33,168 nt of DNA from Collodictyon triciliatum (lineage: Eukaryota; CRuMs): contig JBHJMP010000888.1 of assembly GCA_043381765.1 (NCBI GenBank), positions 1-33,168 on the forward strand, in the 5' to 3' direction. How positions within the stretch are numbered: the stretch's first letter is position 1; each line of letters begins with the position of its first letter. The notes under the pieces are model-generated. The model ran no database searches, was not told where the DNA came from, and was given only the letters and a program-made list of their open reading frames with translations. The position numbers and the translations under genes were made by a program. This document shows, piece after piece, positions 21,932 through 33,084 of this stretch.

Positions 21932-23662
21932 TTAAGACGGCTTTTTTCTGCGGAAGAGTACAGTTAGTGAGCAAGTATATACTTATTGGTAGGGGCTATA
22001 ATCGATAGAATAAGAACAAACTTTGGGTCACGGCCAAGTGCTTGATAATATCTCATCCGAAATTCTTGGCCTGACGATGATGATGCGCTGGAATAGCTCC
22101 GTCCGATGTAGTTGGTCCGTGTCGGATGAAAACTGGATGGAAGGATGATTGGGTGGGATGTGTTGGGCTCAAAAGCACCAGTGTGAGAAACGCTCCCTGA
22201 ATTGGCCGCCAGTCTTGAAGAGGACAAACTTTGTGTAATTTGCGTGCGATTTGGAGACCGGCCACGCTCAGAGGATGACGATGCACTCGAATTTGTCAGG
22301 TCAGAAAGAAGAAAGGATGGCGCAGCACCTGAGTAGTCACTGGCAGCAGGAGGCGGATTTCCTGCATATGCGGCTGAGAAAGAGTAGAGCGGAGACATCG
22401 CCTGTACTTGAAGCGGATGGGCACCCCTGTATCATTGGAATTACTTCCCTTGAGCTTGGTGTCATGATGGAATATGTGAATGTACAAAAATACCGGTCAG
22501 ATAAGCCTGCGCTACTCGGCATGCTGCTCACGCTCTCTGCGCCATCGCGTGGGCTCCCGGGGTCTGACATGATGTCTGATGCGCTTCTTGGCTGCTGCGT
22601 AGGAAGCCATGGGAAAAAAAAAGGAGAGAAACGGGATGTAGCATAGCCGTTAAGGCTAAAGCAGATAATAACTGTGATAGAATTTTGATTGCTTACCAAG
22701 TGATACACAAATTGTTGCGATTGGATCTGATAAAGGAGCTCTTGCAGTCGCATAACCTCATTATGAAGCTTGGTATTCTTTTTAACTTGATGACTGAGTT
22801 TCCCTCGGACAACCTTGCGGATTAATGATGTTACATTATCGATGATACAGGGAAATACAGACATTATATATTATGGATGTTCGTTTGATGTCAGAAGTAC
22901 ATTGAGATCATTCTGGAATCTCTCCACAGATCTGATGAGTTCATCATTGGTGATATCTAGATTCTCTCTTTCTTTTTGTTCCTGTGCGAGTTCATCTTGC
23001 GAGGCCTTTTTTTTAAATTTTTTTAATCATCATTATTGTTTATGGAAAAAAAAGTGTTGTGGTACTATACGCAATAAACACAATAACTTTGTAAAAAATA
23101 CGATGAGCGTATTAAAATATGAAATTCTATTTATATGCAAAGCAAAGCAACAACAACCGTACCTTTAACATGGCAGCCATTTCATCATATGATGACTCTA
23201 ACATCTCTTGCTTTTGAGCATGCTCATCTCGGATTGCTTGCAGTCCATTCAACTGCTCATTTAAGTCCTCTGTATGTGCCAATAGTGCTGCATGTGCAAG
23301 TTTGAGGCGAGCATTCGTATCCGACTTAAAAAAAAAGAAGGTTAAATCAGTCTTTTTAAAAAGAATATAAAAACACATAAATCACGTGTAGATTACCGCT
23401 ACCTAACTTATACACATGAAAAAGAAGAGTGCAAACATACATACATACATACATACATACATACATACATACATACATACATACATACATACATACATAC
23501 ATACATACATACATACATACATACATACATACATAAACCCCACGGGCTGTAAAAGTCATGTCCTGGTATGAGATTTGAGCTTACCTCCCAGACGAAGACA
23601 ATGAATATGGCGAGAATGAAGGATGCCCATATATTAGAGAGCAGAAACAAGTCAGAGTCCAT
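21932..23662 (-). CDS. Single-pass membrane coiled-coil protein with C-terminal KKXX motif
   Basis: Seven exons: 23662-23585, 23324-23163, 23005-22901, 22813-22697, 22594-22494, 22426-22022, 21947-21932. Total 984 nt, 327 aa, phases consistent. Residues 1-26 (MDSDLFLLSN, then hydrophobic WASFILAIFIVFVW) form one membrane span with a very short N-terminal lumenal part. Residues 27-155 are charged heptad-like coiled coil (LNEQLNGLQAIRDEHAQKQ, LRSVERF-type and QVKKNTKLHNEVMRLQELL segments). Residues 156-320 are Ser/Ala/Pro-rich and probably disordered. The final exon is only 16 nt and gives DPKKKPS; Lys at -4 and -3 is the canonical COPI KKXX retrieval signal. The layout resembles ER/Golgi membrane coiled-coil proteins. 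I do not recognise a specific family. The frame of the last exon rests on a run of six T at 21942-21947. An upstream exon in the gap cannot be excluded. Confidence 0.62.
23436..23534. repeat. (ACAT)n tetranucleotide array, about 25 copies
   Basis: A perfect tetranucleotide microsatellite of about 99 nt lies inside intron 1 (23325-23584) of the coiled-coil gene. Tyr-Val-Cys-Met frames read from it are artefacts. Confidence 0.92.
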
Positions 23663-23745
23663 CGCAGTGTCCTTTGGGCCCTCAACTTCCTACTCGGACA
23701 GTGCAAGGGCTTAAAAAGAAAGTAGAAAATAAACATATGATCAGC

Positions 23746-24678
23746 NNNNNNNNNNNNNNNNNNNNNNNNNNNNNNNNNNNNNNNNNNNNNNNNNNNNNNN
23801 NNNNNNNNNNNNNNNNNNNNNNNNNNNNNNNNNNNNNNNNNNNNNNNNNNNNNNNNNNNNNNNNNNNNNNNNNNNNNNNNNNNNNNNNNNNNNNNNNNNN
23901 NNNNNNNNNNNNNNNNNNNNNNNNNNNNNNNNNNNNNNNNNNNNNNNNNNNNNNNNNNNNNNNNNNNNNNNNNNNNNNNNNNNNNNNNNNNNNNNNNNNN
24001 NNNNNNNNNNNNNNNNNNNNNNNNNNNNNNNNNNNNNNNNNNNNNNNNNNNNNNNNNNNNNNNNNNNNNNNNNNNNNNNNNNNNNNNNNNNNNNNNNNNN
24101 NNNNNNNNNNNNNNNNNNNNNNNNNNNNNNNNNNNNNNNNNNNNNNNNNNNNNNNNNNNNNNNNNNNNNNNNNNNNNNNNNNNNNNNNNNNNNNNNNNNN
24201 NNNNNNNNNNNNNNNNNNNNNNNNNNNNNNNNNNNNNNNNNNNNNNNNNNNNNNNNNNNNNNNNNNNNNNNNNNNNNNNNNNNNNNNNNNNNNNNNNNNN
24301 NNNNNNNNNNNNNNNNNNNNNNNNNNNNNNNNNNNNNNNNNNNNNNNNNNNNNNNNNNNNNNNNNNNNNNNNNNNNNNNNNNNNNNNNNNNNNNNNNNNN
24401 NNNNNNNNNNNNNNNNNNNNNNNNNNNNNNNNNNNNNNNNNNNNNNNNNNNNNNNNNNNNNNNNNNNNNNNNNNNNNNNNNNNNNNNNNNNNNNNNNNNN
24501 NNNNNNNNNNNNNNNNNNNNNNNNNNNNNNNNNNNNNNNNNNNNNNNNNNNNNNNNNNNNNNNNNNNNNNNNNNNNNNNNNNNNNNNNNNNNNNNNNNNN
24601 NNNNNNNNNNNNNNNNNNNNNNNNNNNNNNNNNNNNNNNNNNNNNNNNNNNNNNNNNNNNNNNNNNNNNNNNNNNNNN
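23746..24678. other. Assembly gap (933 N)
   Basis: A block of 933 N separates the coiled-coil gene's first exon from the gene fragment that starts at 25015. The true length and content are unknown, so whether the two sides belong to one transcript cannot be told from this sequence. Confidence 0.98.
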
Positions 24679-25015
24679 AAAAAAAGGAAAAGAAAAAGAA
24701 AAGTAAGGAGTAGTCGTTAGCATTAAAAGAAGGTTTCTCGCGATGGGGTTGGAAGGCTAAGAGTTTATCCCAGACATGATTGCACAAGATTGGCCAGATA
24801 CCAAGGAAGCTGAGGGTGCTTTTATAATAGCGGTTGCCTGCTAAAGAGATTAAGTAAAGATAGAGAAAATAATTCCAAACGGTGTGGGTCACCAGGAGGC
24901 AAGCAGAATATCCATGACGAAACATTCCACTGTGCGAGCAACGCTTATGACCCTCATCCAAACAGTCTCCTCTGACTCGAATATCATTTCCCTCGTAGGA
25001 GGTGCTCTCCCACAT
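24679..25015 (-). CDS. 5' part of an unrecognised gene running into the gap
   Basis: From the ATG at 25015 the minus strand is open to the gap. The first 45 residues are Cys/His/Gly-rich and soluble (GHKRCSHSGMFRHG). Read without splicing, hydrophobic segments follow (SACLLVTHTVWNYFLYLYLI, then LSFLGIWPIL), suggesting a membrane protein. A 43-nt pyrimidine-rich stretch at 24834-24876 (gtttgg to ttagcag) could instead be an intron that changes the frame. A donor (gtatct) at 24801 fits both readings. The family is not recognised and the start is uncertain. It is divergent from the Rab gene. Confidence 0.35.
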
Positions 25016-25174
25016 AATGATTTTCGAGTGATTTAATCCCAGATATCACCCACTCGCTCGCCGCAACTGCCGTGTGTTTGTGTCTGTGGGTCGGGTTGTG
25101 ACTCTCCCTTGTTGACAGGTCGTCACTCACAATTTGACCTTCTTACCAGTATCAAGCACGACAGCTAATGGCAA

Positions 25175-25205
<31 letters not shown>

Positions 25206-25804
25206 GTCTGCCATCATATTACATATGCCAGCTGCAATGCGCTTGTGTGCCTGCAGACTTGCTGTGCGGTTGCTTTCGCTGCCAGGCTATTGGCTTTGAC
25301 ACGTTCAAAGAATATCGAAGTCGGTCGATAGCAGAAAGCAAGTCTTGCGCAAGTATAAATGTAATCGGTGTCGAAATATCATTTTTCTTCTTGTTTAATA
25401 AACAAAATCGAACCATATGAAATTTTCTATGTGATATTCTTTATATTCCAGACTTGTGGGATTTGACATGTCCTTATCTAATAGAAAACCTGTTCAGTAA
25501 CAGCACACAAGACGCGATATTTGCCGCTGTGTCCCACAGGAGATCAGCACATGTCCCAACAAGTCTTTTCTTTTCTTTTCTTTTCTTTTCTTTTCTTTTA
25601 TTTGATCAACAATCCGTCCACTTATGCCCTTTCAGAATCGTGCGTCACAATGCTTATGCTCAAGCATGATTGAATGCTGCCCCCCGCTGGTCTGAATCCC
25701 CTTTTCTTTCTTTTTCTTAAGTTGAACTCATCACTTGCTTACTTCTGGCACTGGGGTTTCTCTTCTTTCCATTCTCTTCTGCTTCCGGTTTTTTGTTTCT
25801 GTAG
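25016..25804. promoter_or_regulatory. Divergent intergenic region with microsatellites
   Basis: This spacer lies between the gap-interrupted gene and the Rab gene and presumably carries both 5' regions. It contains an (AAT)n run at 25175-25203 and about seven TTTTC units at 25564-25599. Open frames here are short and repeat-driven. No gene is called. Confidence 0.5.
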
Positions 25805-25904
25805 ATGAATACACGATCGCCCACAGGTTACCGTGCCTCGACGATCACTACTGCGATCCCATGTAGGAATATCATTTTACTATTTGACTATTAAAGCCAT
25901 ATTT

Positions 25905-25995
<91 letters not shown>

Positions 25996-27682
25996 TTAGT
26001 AAACACATATTCAGTTTTTTTTTTTAGACACAAAGCAGTAAATACCTTTTCGTTTGATGATCGGTTCGTTCCTCACCCATGACGAGCCCCTCCCAATATT
26101 TCATTTTTCTTTTCTTTATCTTTATTAAAGGTTTTTTTTTTTGTTGACTACTAGTCCCGACCGAGTCAACGAATTCGTTCGATCAACATGAAATCACTGC
26201 TGGACTCGTAGCTAAAGTGGTGATGCTTGGAGACTCTGGTGAGTGAACCTTATGGACTATCAACCTACTTGATACTTTTTTTTCGACTGAACTACACTTT
26301 CTGGCACCATCTTTGAATGTGCCTGTGTAAAGTTGCATTCTTTAAATTATACATATCCATAATCGAGCAAATGAAGATCAGTTTAGCAGAATGTGCCAAG
26401 AAAACATGATTCACAAAACATATTCTCCTCCGTTGATTTCTGCATGTTTCATCCTCTTTCCTGATGTAGTTCCATTACATCACAATCTATTTTCTCATAT
26501 TTTTTTTTTTTTTTACCATGTCAGTACTGGTAATGGTCTCATTCTAATACTTTGTAGGTGTCGGAAAATCAAGTTTGGTCGTTCGATATGTTGATGAAAT
26601 ATTCACACCCACAATTAAAAGCACTGTGGGCGCTTCATTTTTTACGAAAAAGTTGTATGTATCCACATAATTTGAAGCCTTAACTATGTTCATATAAATT
26701 GCATTTTTTTTTTATCATTTCTCAGCGATAAAAATAATTGGCATTAAAATGTTATAACACAGTATTATCGATGATACCAAAGTAAAACTGCAGATATGGG
26801 ACACTGCAGGACAAGAAAGGTTGAAAATGAGAAGGATACATGTTTTAAAATAATCAAACTTTCGACTCTTTAGTAACTTCTCTTTCTTTCACTCTTTTTC
26901 TAAACAACAATACTGATGGTAATCGACTGATATTTAACGCCCAAAATGAATCACCATAGGTTTCGTTCGTTGGTATGGTCAAAATAGTTTACGACTTAAC
27001 GTTATTCCGATGCTGAAAATGCCATAATCAACAATCACACACATAAGTTTCTCATTTTTATTCAAAGCTCTGCACCAAATGTAAAACTATCATATTAGAC
27101 CCCGATGTTTTACCGAGGTGCTTCCGCGGCTGTATTAGTCTTTGATGTGACGAACGAGCAAAGTTTTGAAAAATTGAAGGGATGGGTCGAAGAACTGAAG
27201 CAAAACATAGAGGAATCAATCGGTAATCTTTGTAAATCACGACCCATAAAGCGAGTTTGGGTGGCAACATGGCCAGATATACCGTGGCGACAATCGACAT
27301 ATCAACCAAAACTAACACATCTACTCAATGGTATATCTCCATCATAGTAATCACCATTGCAGCAAATAAAATCGACTTGGAAAGTTCAACTAGAGTTACA
27401 AAGGAGAAAATAAAAGGCAAGCCAAATAGTCTGTACTTTGAAAATGAACCTTTTTTTTTTCCCTTACAAATTTCAATACATGCAGAATACGCTGATACAA
27501 TCCAAGCGACTATATTTGAGACATCTGCAAAAAGCAATACTGGAGTGACCGACATGTTTACTTCGATTGCTAAGCAGCTAGTTTTCATCGCCAAAAGCCC
27601 CCAATCACCCAAGCTTGTCGCAACAGCAACACCCACACCAGAAATACATGAGGAGCGCAAAGAAAAAGGCTGCTGCAGCTAG
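25805..27682 (+). CDS. Rab GTPase of the Rab5/Rab22 group
   Basis: Eight exons: 25805-25826, 26155-26238, 26558-26654, 26763-26819, 26960-26972, 27099-27222, 27348-27416, 27486-27682. Total 663 nt, 220 aa, in frame. All G boxes are present: P-loop GDSGVGKS at 33-40, the switch I threonine near Thr58 (STVGASF), WDTAGQE at 80-86, NKID at 139-142 and ETSAK at 167-171. The C-terminus is GCCS, so two cysteines are available for geranylgeranylation. TVGASF after switch I, the LTPMFYRGA segment and WVEELKQN resemble Rab22/31 and Rab5, which control early endosome traffic. Subfamily assignment is by motif only. Exon 5 is a 13-nt microexon inside the RFRSL switch II region. The last intron uses a GC donor. 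The first exon codes only seven residues and its intron holds a TTTA array. Confidence 0.88.
25904..25997. repeat. (TTTA)n array in Rab intron 1
   Basis: About 23 tandem copies of TTTA (94 nt) lie within intron 1 (25827-26154) of the Rab gene. The Phe-Ile-Tyr-Leu frame across it is an artefact. Confidence 0.92.
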
Positions 27683-28521
27683 TCAACCCTTCCTACATTT
27701 TCTCCTATTTTTCTTTCCACCTATCTCCTCCATCATGGAGCATATTAATGACTGCGGGTTGCTCTTGAATGATGTTGAGTTTGCTGAGACCTATGCTTGT
27801 GTTCAACGCCAAACGAGGATTCAGCAGCCAACAACGTTTTGAGGTGCCAAACAACGGTCCAGGCTCCAGAAAGTTAAGACAAACAGACAAACGAACACAC
27901 AAACACACAAACACACAAACACAAACAAAAAATAGAAGAAAACAAATATCTCTTATCATTCACCATTGCAATTCATTTTTTTCTGGCATGAATTCTTTTC
28001 CAACCCTGAACAAAGGTATTTTTTTTTTTATACTCAAATAAACCCTCACAATCCCAGACTTTTTCTCTGCCACTTGCTTGCATCAATCCATCCACTTTTC
28101 ATCACAACAAACAAGAAAACAAAGAAATGCTGTCTGTATAAAAGCTCGGTTAGAAGAGAAATCATATCCAAACTCAACCCTAATTCCGCGAATAGCGCAT
28201 TGCGCAGCGTTTGATGGGCGAAATGAAACCTTGCAAAATAAACGGATGAAAGCAGCGCCCAACCAAAGTCACAAAGATTCAACTCGACCCCATTTATACT
28301 TTCGCACTCCATTAATCCAAAGCTCAATCGATTCAAATGACATACAAGACGTGTCCTATTGCTTTTCCATTTTCCCGTTTTTTTTTTATACCTAAATCAA
28401 ATAACAAAGTCACGTAAATCTTTGAATGGAATAAAGTCAATCAAATAACAAACATGCGTAATTGCTAACTTCCAAAAAAAAAAAGGAAAAAAAGGAAAAA
28501 AAAAGGAGTACGCGGTTGACT
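27683..28521. other. Intergenic, Rab 3' end to LRR gene
   Basis: Tandem-oriented spacer of about 840 nt. It holds an imperfect ACAAACAC-type repeat at about 27885-27930 and A-runs just before the LRR start (28473-28505). Several overlapping short frames lack domain character; I see no gene. Confidence 0.5.
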
Positions 28522-29517
28522 ATGGGAGCCACGCACACAACGCAGAGGAAAAATAGCCCAACTGATCAGCAAACTCAGGAGCTGTGCGAAATCAGCGAGC
28601 TATCTCGAGGCTACAGCTACGACGACCAAGGCGCAGAAGAGGCACTGATTAACTGCTCGTTCCTGAGCATGTCCTATCGACGCCTGACCGCTTTGCCCCA
28701 AGGGCTCTCTCTTCTAACTGGTCTAATCCGCCTGAACCTGCCATCGAATCGCCTCCAGTCTTTCCCTCGCGCTCTGTTCACATCGACAAGGCTCAGAGAG
28801 TTGTGCATCCCTGGAAATCATCTGACATTTCTACCCCATGAAATATCTCACCTGTCATCGCTGCAGATGCTCGACATCAGTGGCAACCAAATGAGCGAGC
28901 TTCCGCAGTGGATTTCTTCCATGGCAGCCATCACCCGACTGGACATACAAGGGAATCCAGTAAGAAATGAGTCGAATAGAAGATGTTTCAATCGGTCAGA
29001 ACCGTGCACATAATGCCTCTTCTATGACATCTAAAATCATTCGCGAACAGATTAGACGTTTGGCAAAAGATGTAGCAGGTCTAGCAAACCTGAAGCACTT
29101 GCAGATACAATGCATGGTCACAGGTTGTATCCAGTTGGCACGAGCCTCGTGGGACTTGACCACTTTGCCATGTTGGGCGAACCATGAAATACCATCAAAC
29201 GGGGCGATGACAGCCGCAGAAGCTCTCCAAACACTAGAGTTGTTTGAAAGGGTTATATCCGATACATCCCTACAATATCTGCGCACGTTGCCACATGAAT
29301 GGGATTACGTTCAATCATTGGATGTCTCATCAAACAATGTATTTTTCTCTCATTGATCCAGAGATTATAATCCCTCACTGTCCTTGCGGGCGGTTATCGG
29401 TCCATTTTTTTATGCAATATTGTTATCTAGATATCACGTCTCCCGGAATCATTTTCATGTCTTTTAAGGTTGAAAAAGTTAAACCTGTCTCATAATAAGG
29501 TGATCAATTATACATAA
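28522..29517 (+). CDS. Leucine-rich-repeat protein, possibly N-myristoylated; 3' end uncertain
   Basis: Exons 28522-28959, 29051-29338 and 29431-29499 join in phase 0. Reading on past 29499 reaches TAA at 29515-29517, giving about 270 aa. The start MGATHT fits the N-myristoylation consensus (Gly2, Thr6). LRR units of the typical 22-24-residue kind follow: LRRs with LIRLNLPSNRLQSFP, LRELCIPGNHLTFLP, LQMLDISGNQMSELP, ITRLDIQGNP, VQSLDVSSNN and KKLNLSHNK. Such repeats form curved protein-binding surfaces; membrane-tethered small LRR proteins often scaffold signalling (family knowledge, not shown here). A gtgatc donor sits at 29500. A further LRR-like piece (ESFYISDNK, 29669-29694) follows, but I could not join it in phase, so the gene may be longer, truncated or contain a sequence error. 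Confidence 0.68.
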
Positions 29518-30704
29518 CCTATTTGACAATAAACTAACTTAAAACATACTTTGAAAAGCTACTCAGAATTAATGGCATCTATGAATATGAAGCATCGACT
29601 GAAATCGCAACTTTATTTTATCCTAGCTGGAATACTTTCCATGCTGCCTTTTTTCCCTGATCTATATAGAGTCATTCTATATATCAGATAACAAGGTAGC
29701 AAGCTAATTTTTAAATCAAACTGACCAAAACGAATAATATTAAGGCTTCATCTTTAATGCATCGAATTTTTTTTTCCCTTTATTCGATTCAAAGTGTAGC
29801 GAGGTTATGCCATACAAAATCTTTAATGTATCGAAATATACAGATATTTGGAATTGCAAGCTAGGCTTTCCTGGATGTATTTTTAAAATCCCACATCAAT
29901 TTAACAATTCCAAAAGAAAAACATCAAATAATATACAAAGGCCTAATGAGATATAGTTTACCAGCTGCTTTTTTAAGAATGAGTTTTTTTTTTTAACGAA
30001 AAGAATCAATATCTCGAAGAAGATGCCCATATTGTTTTCTTTGCTCATTCCAACCAGGCAGACATATGAAGATAATCAATCAAAGAGAGCAAAAGGCTTC
30101 AGTTCGAGGATACATTTGATCAACTGGCTGTTGTATAGTCCGGAGATGTCTTTGATTGGTTACTGCTTTATCCAATTCAGAAACATACTAGTTGTGAACA
30201 AAGATGATTCCAACGCTACTTGATTGACACCTGAAGCAAAGAGATGATAATATAAGTTCTTAAAATGTCGAGACATCCCTACAAGTCTGCCGAGCAAATA
30301 AATGACGAGATTTCACACGGAAGGAAATACATTTGCTTTTTTCTTTTCTTTCTTTTATCCTGACGGTCGAAATAAATTCTGAATAAGATGTTATTCACTC
30401 ATGCACGAGATACACCAATCAAGTTTCATTAAAAAGGATTGTTCAATTAGTTTTTATTTCCAACCGAAGTGCTGTTTTTATTTATTATTAAAGTGGAAAA
30501 GACGAAAACAATTTACAAAAAAGAAACCGAATACACTTTTCTCACGAATTGCCTGCTTTTAGTGCGACGTGCTTGTTTATAAAGCTCAGCAGAGTCAATA
30601 TTATACAAATATATATAATACAACAAATAAGCGAGATAAATATTTTGTTGCGTGTGGTGGTATGATGTGTTTGAGTAGAGAAACAAAAAGGAAAAAAAAA
30701 AGTA
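29518..30704. other. Convergent intergenic region, possible LRR remnants
   Basis: AT-rich region between the LRR stop and the M8 gene's stop. A short LRR-like phrase (YISDNK) at about 29677-29694, followed by a donor-like gtagca, hints at further exons. A 66-codon frame at 30023-30223 has no recognisable features. The last 500 nt look like 3' flanks. Confidence 0.4.
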
Positions 30705-33041
30705 TCATCTGATATCTGCATCTTTTCTTTTCTTAGCGGCTAACCGAGGATGTTCTTGTTCCTCGACATTTTCATCGTCTAATACATGATGAAGCAATAC
30801 TAAAGGTTAACACATATACGATATATAATTTTCACAAAACAACCAATAAGATTTTATTACCTGGAATAGCCTCATTAGTGGACTGGTCTGACTTATCCCA
30901 GTTTTCGATACAGTCATCAGCGTCCTGGTCATCGACGGGGCTAGGGGTGATAATTTTCACCATAAGAGGCGCAATAAAAGGAGGCAATCAATATACCACG
31001 CAAAGTCTCAATCTATTTTGTAGTGTCATTGAAATCACGACGTACCGAACCCTCGAATTCAAGGTTGGTACCACTTTTATCTTCAAACGAGGATGTATTT
31101 TTTGATTGATGGGTGTCTCTGCTCTTCTTAATGGCAGCTGGAATAAGCTTGCGAAATCAACTAAAAGAGAAAAGGAGGAAAAAAATCGAAGGAGATGAAT
31201 ACGCTTCTTAAATACAGTATAATTAGCTCAATAATTCTTTTGATGGAGCCTGCATCTTACCAGTCCACTTAAGTGGTCCTATCTGACAAGTTCCCTCTTT
31301 GGTAACAGGAACATAACGGTCTCGAAATCGCCTTTCGTCAATAAATTAGATGAGCATTATTGATGGGACATATCGTAACCACAATTGATTAAGAAATGAC
31401 CAGAATTGAGGGAACAGTCGAAACGATTGATAAAATCAAAATGACAAACTTGCAGAAGCAAAAAATGTGCATCCTCAATATGTGATAGAAACAGGTACTC
31501 ATCGTGGCAAAGTCAAGTAGAATCTACGGATAAGATAGCTTACATCCAATTTCACTTTGAATAGCAATTAAAGTAATTCACACAGGAAACTAAGGTAACT
31601 CATAAGATTGTTGTAGATTAAAAGTATATTAATGAAATAAAGTAGACATAAATCGTGAATACAGTAATTTCAGTCAATGACATAGTAGTGGTACATTTGA
31701 AGCAAACCTTATCAGGGACAATCGGTGGGATGCAGTAGCATATGAAAGAAAAGAGAAGGATGCAAAAGAAAACAGTACCATAGCATAGAATAAAGACAAA
31801 TACACCAATATTTCCGTGAGACTGAGCCAAAATCCATAAGTTTGCAAAAAACTGCTGAATAGAGCTGAAAAAAGAGCCCTCAGGAATACCGGGATATATG
31901 TACACAACATCTTCAGAGAAGTAGGTAATCTGATGCATATAAGGAACTACTTTCCACGGATTCGAGCCATCGGTGATGACTAGATTAACACATGATGGTG
32001 AAGTTAGATTCAGAGATGGACTGAATCCAGTGACAGCATGGTTGCCTTCCCAGAAAGTGAAAGGAAGTAGTGCATCGATTATTGAGAGTTTTGAACCAAA
32101 CGTTATTCCATTTCCTATTATTGTGTGTGTGTGTGTTTTTTTTTTACTCTAAACAGATAGCTCCGATTAACAACTTCACAGTATAATTTACCTAGGATGG
32201 CTAGTTTTGATCCTCCAGCCATGTGAGAGTACGATGAAGATACTGAAAAGATATCGGGCCACTAGATGGAAACCAGAAAAAAAAATACATTCTCTACATG
32301 ACAAAAAGGTGAGAGGATTCATCTTGTATTATTAATGGAAATATTACTGAGATATCAGTGCTGGGAAGTCGGTTAGCGCAGAAGTGAAGGACTGATTCTG
32401 GACAATAGATATATCCAGAGTATCCGATGGGCTGGATTCTTTTGTCTCCTCTTTCGAAGCAAGAGTACCAATAGCCTTTAACTTGAATCTAAAATAATAT
32501 GATTTTCGTTTGCATTATGGTGAATTTTTCCAAAAGAATTATAACGATGAGAAAGAGATATAAAAAGCCCAAAGTCCATAAAATATTTTTGTTACCCTTA
32601 TAGTAGTCGAGTTTGTACAAATTGAATTATAACACATAGGAAGCTTCTCTGCTTGTGTCATATTCAAGTCGCTCCTCATTATTGCAAGAGAGCTCATAAA
32701 GCAGTTCGACATTTGAGAACTTTCTTCTCCTCTGTCATAGGCAACCGATAACAGTGAGCGGCAGTCTGGCATATGGTAAATTATGCGAATGATTCCCACC
32801 ACTAATTAAAAACTTGCATATATATTCTTTCCTTCCGTATAAAATATCCTTAAGCGTGAGCTTGCTTAAGACAATAAGTTTGAAAACTATATGCTCGGGA
32901 AACTAAATTGTACAAACCTTCATAAGGCTTATACGATGGGCAAAAATCATCCAAGAGCGAATCCCCTCCCAAACGCGGATTACTGAAGTATTGATAATCT
33001 TTTGGTAAATCATCGTTGTAGATTACCAATGAGCAGTTGGC
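30705..33041 (-). CDS. Leishmanolysin-like (M8) metallopeptidase, C-terminal half, with IPT-like domain and TM tail (5' end off window)
   Basis: Ten exons in the window: 33041-32918, 32801-32596, 32488-32348, 32261-32192, 32114-31708, 31523-31450, 31331-31261, 31137-31046, 30924-30861, 30799-30705. They total 1344 nt (447 aa) and end in TGA. The first three exons match the Cys-rich C-terminal part of leishmanolysin: DYQYFSNPRLGG, FCPSYKPY, a DCR motif, RCFMSSL-like NCFMSSL, PMCYNSICTN, then SCFERG and GYSGYIYCP. Next comes WPDIFSVSSSYSHMAGGSKL, like the start of an IPT/TIG immunoglobulin-type domain. A strong membrane span follows in exon 5 (IGVFVFILCYGTVFFCILL), then a charged tail of about 110 residues. 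The HExxH catalytic motif would be upstream, outside the window. Family knowledge: M8 enzymes are zinc endopeptidases at the cell surface. This one would be a type I membrane protein. Exon 6 (FCFCKRF) is the least certain. Confidence 0.78.
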
Positions 33042-33084
33042 CTGAAATAATGCAAATGTTTATGAATCTATATAATTAATCAGC

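Noticed and set aside
23356-23662. Met-Tyr-Val-Cys repeat frames
   Set aside because: They are translations of the (ACAT)n array inside an intron.
27257-27682. Rab C-terminal part as one uninterrupted exon
   Set aside because: The frame is open across 27417-27485, but Rab families lack such an insert, and the phase fits a GC-AG intron exactly. Retention is reported as a possibility instead.
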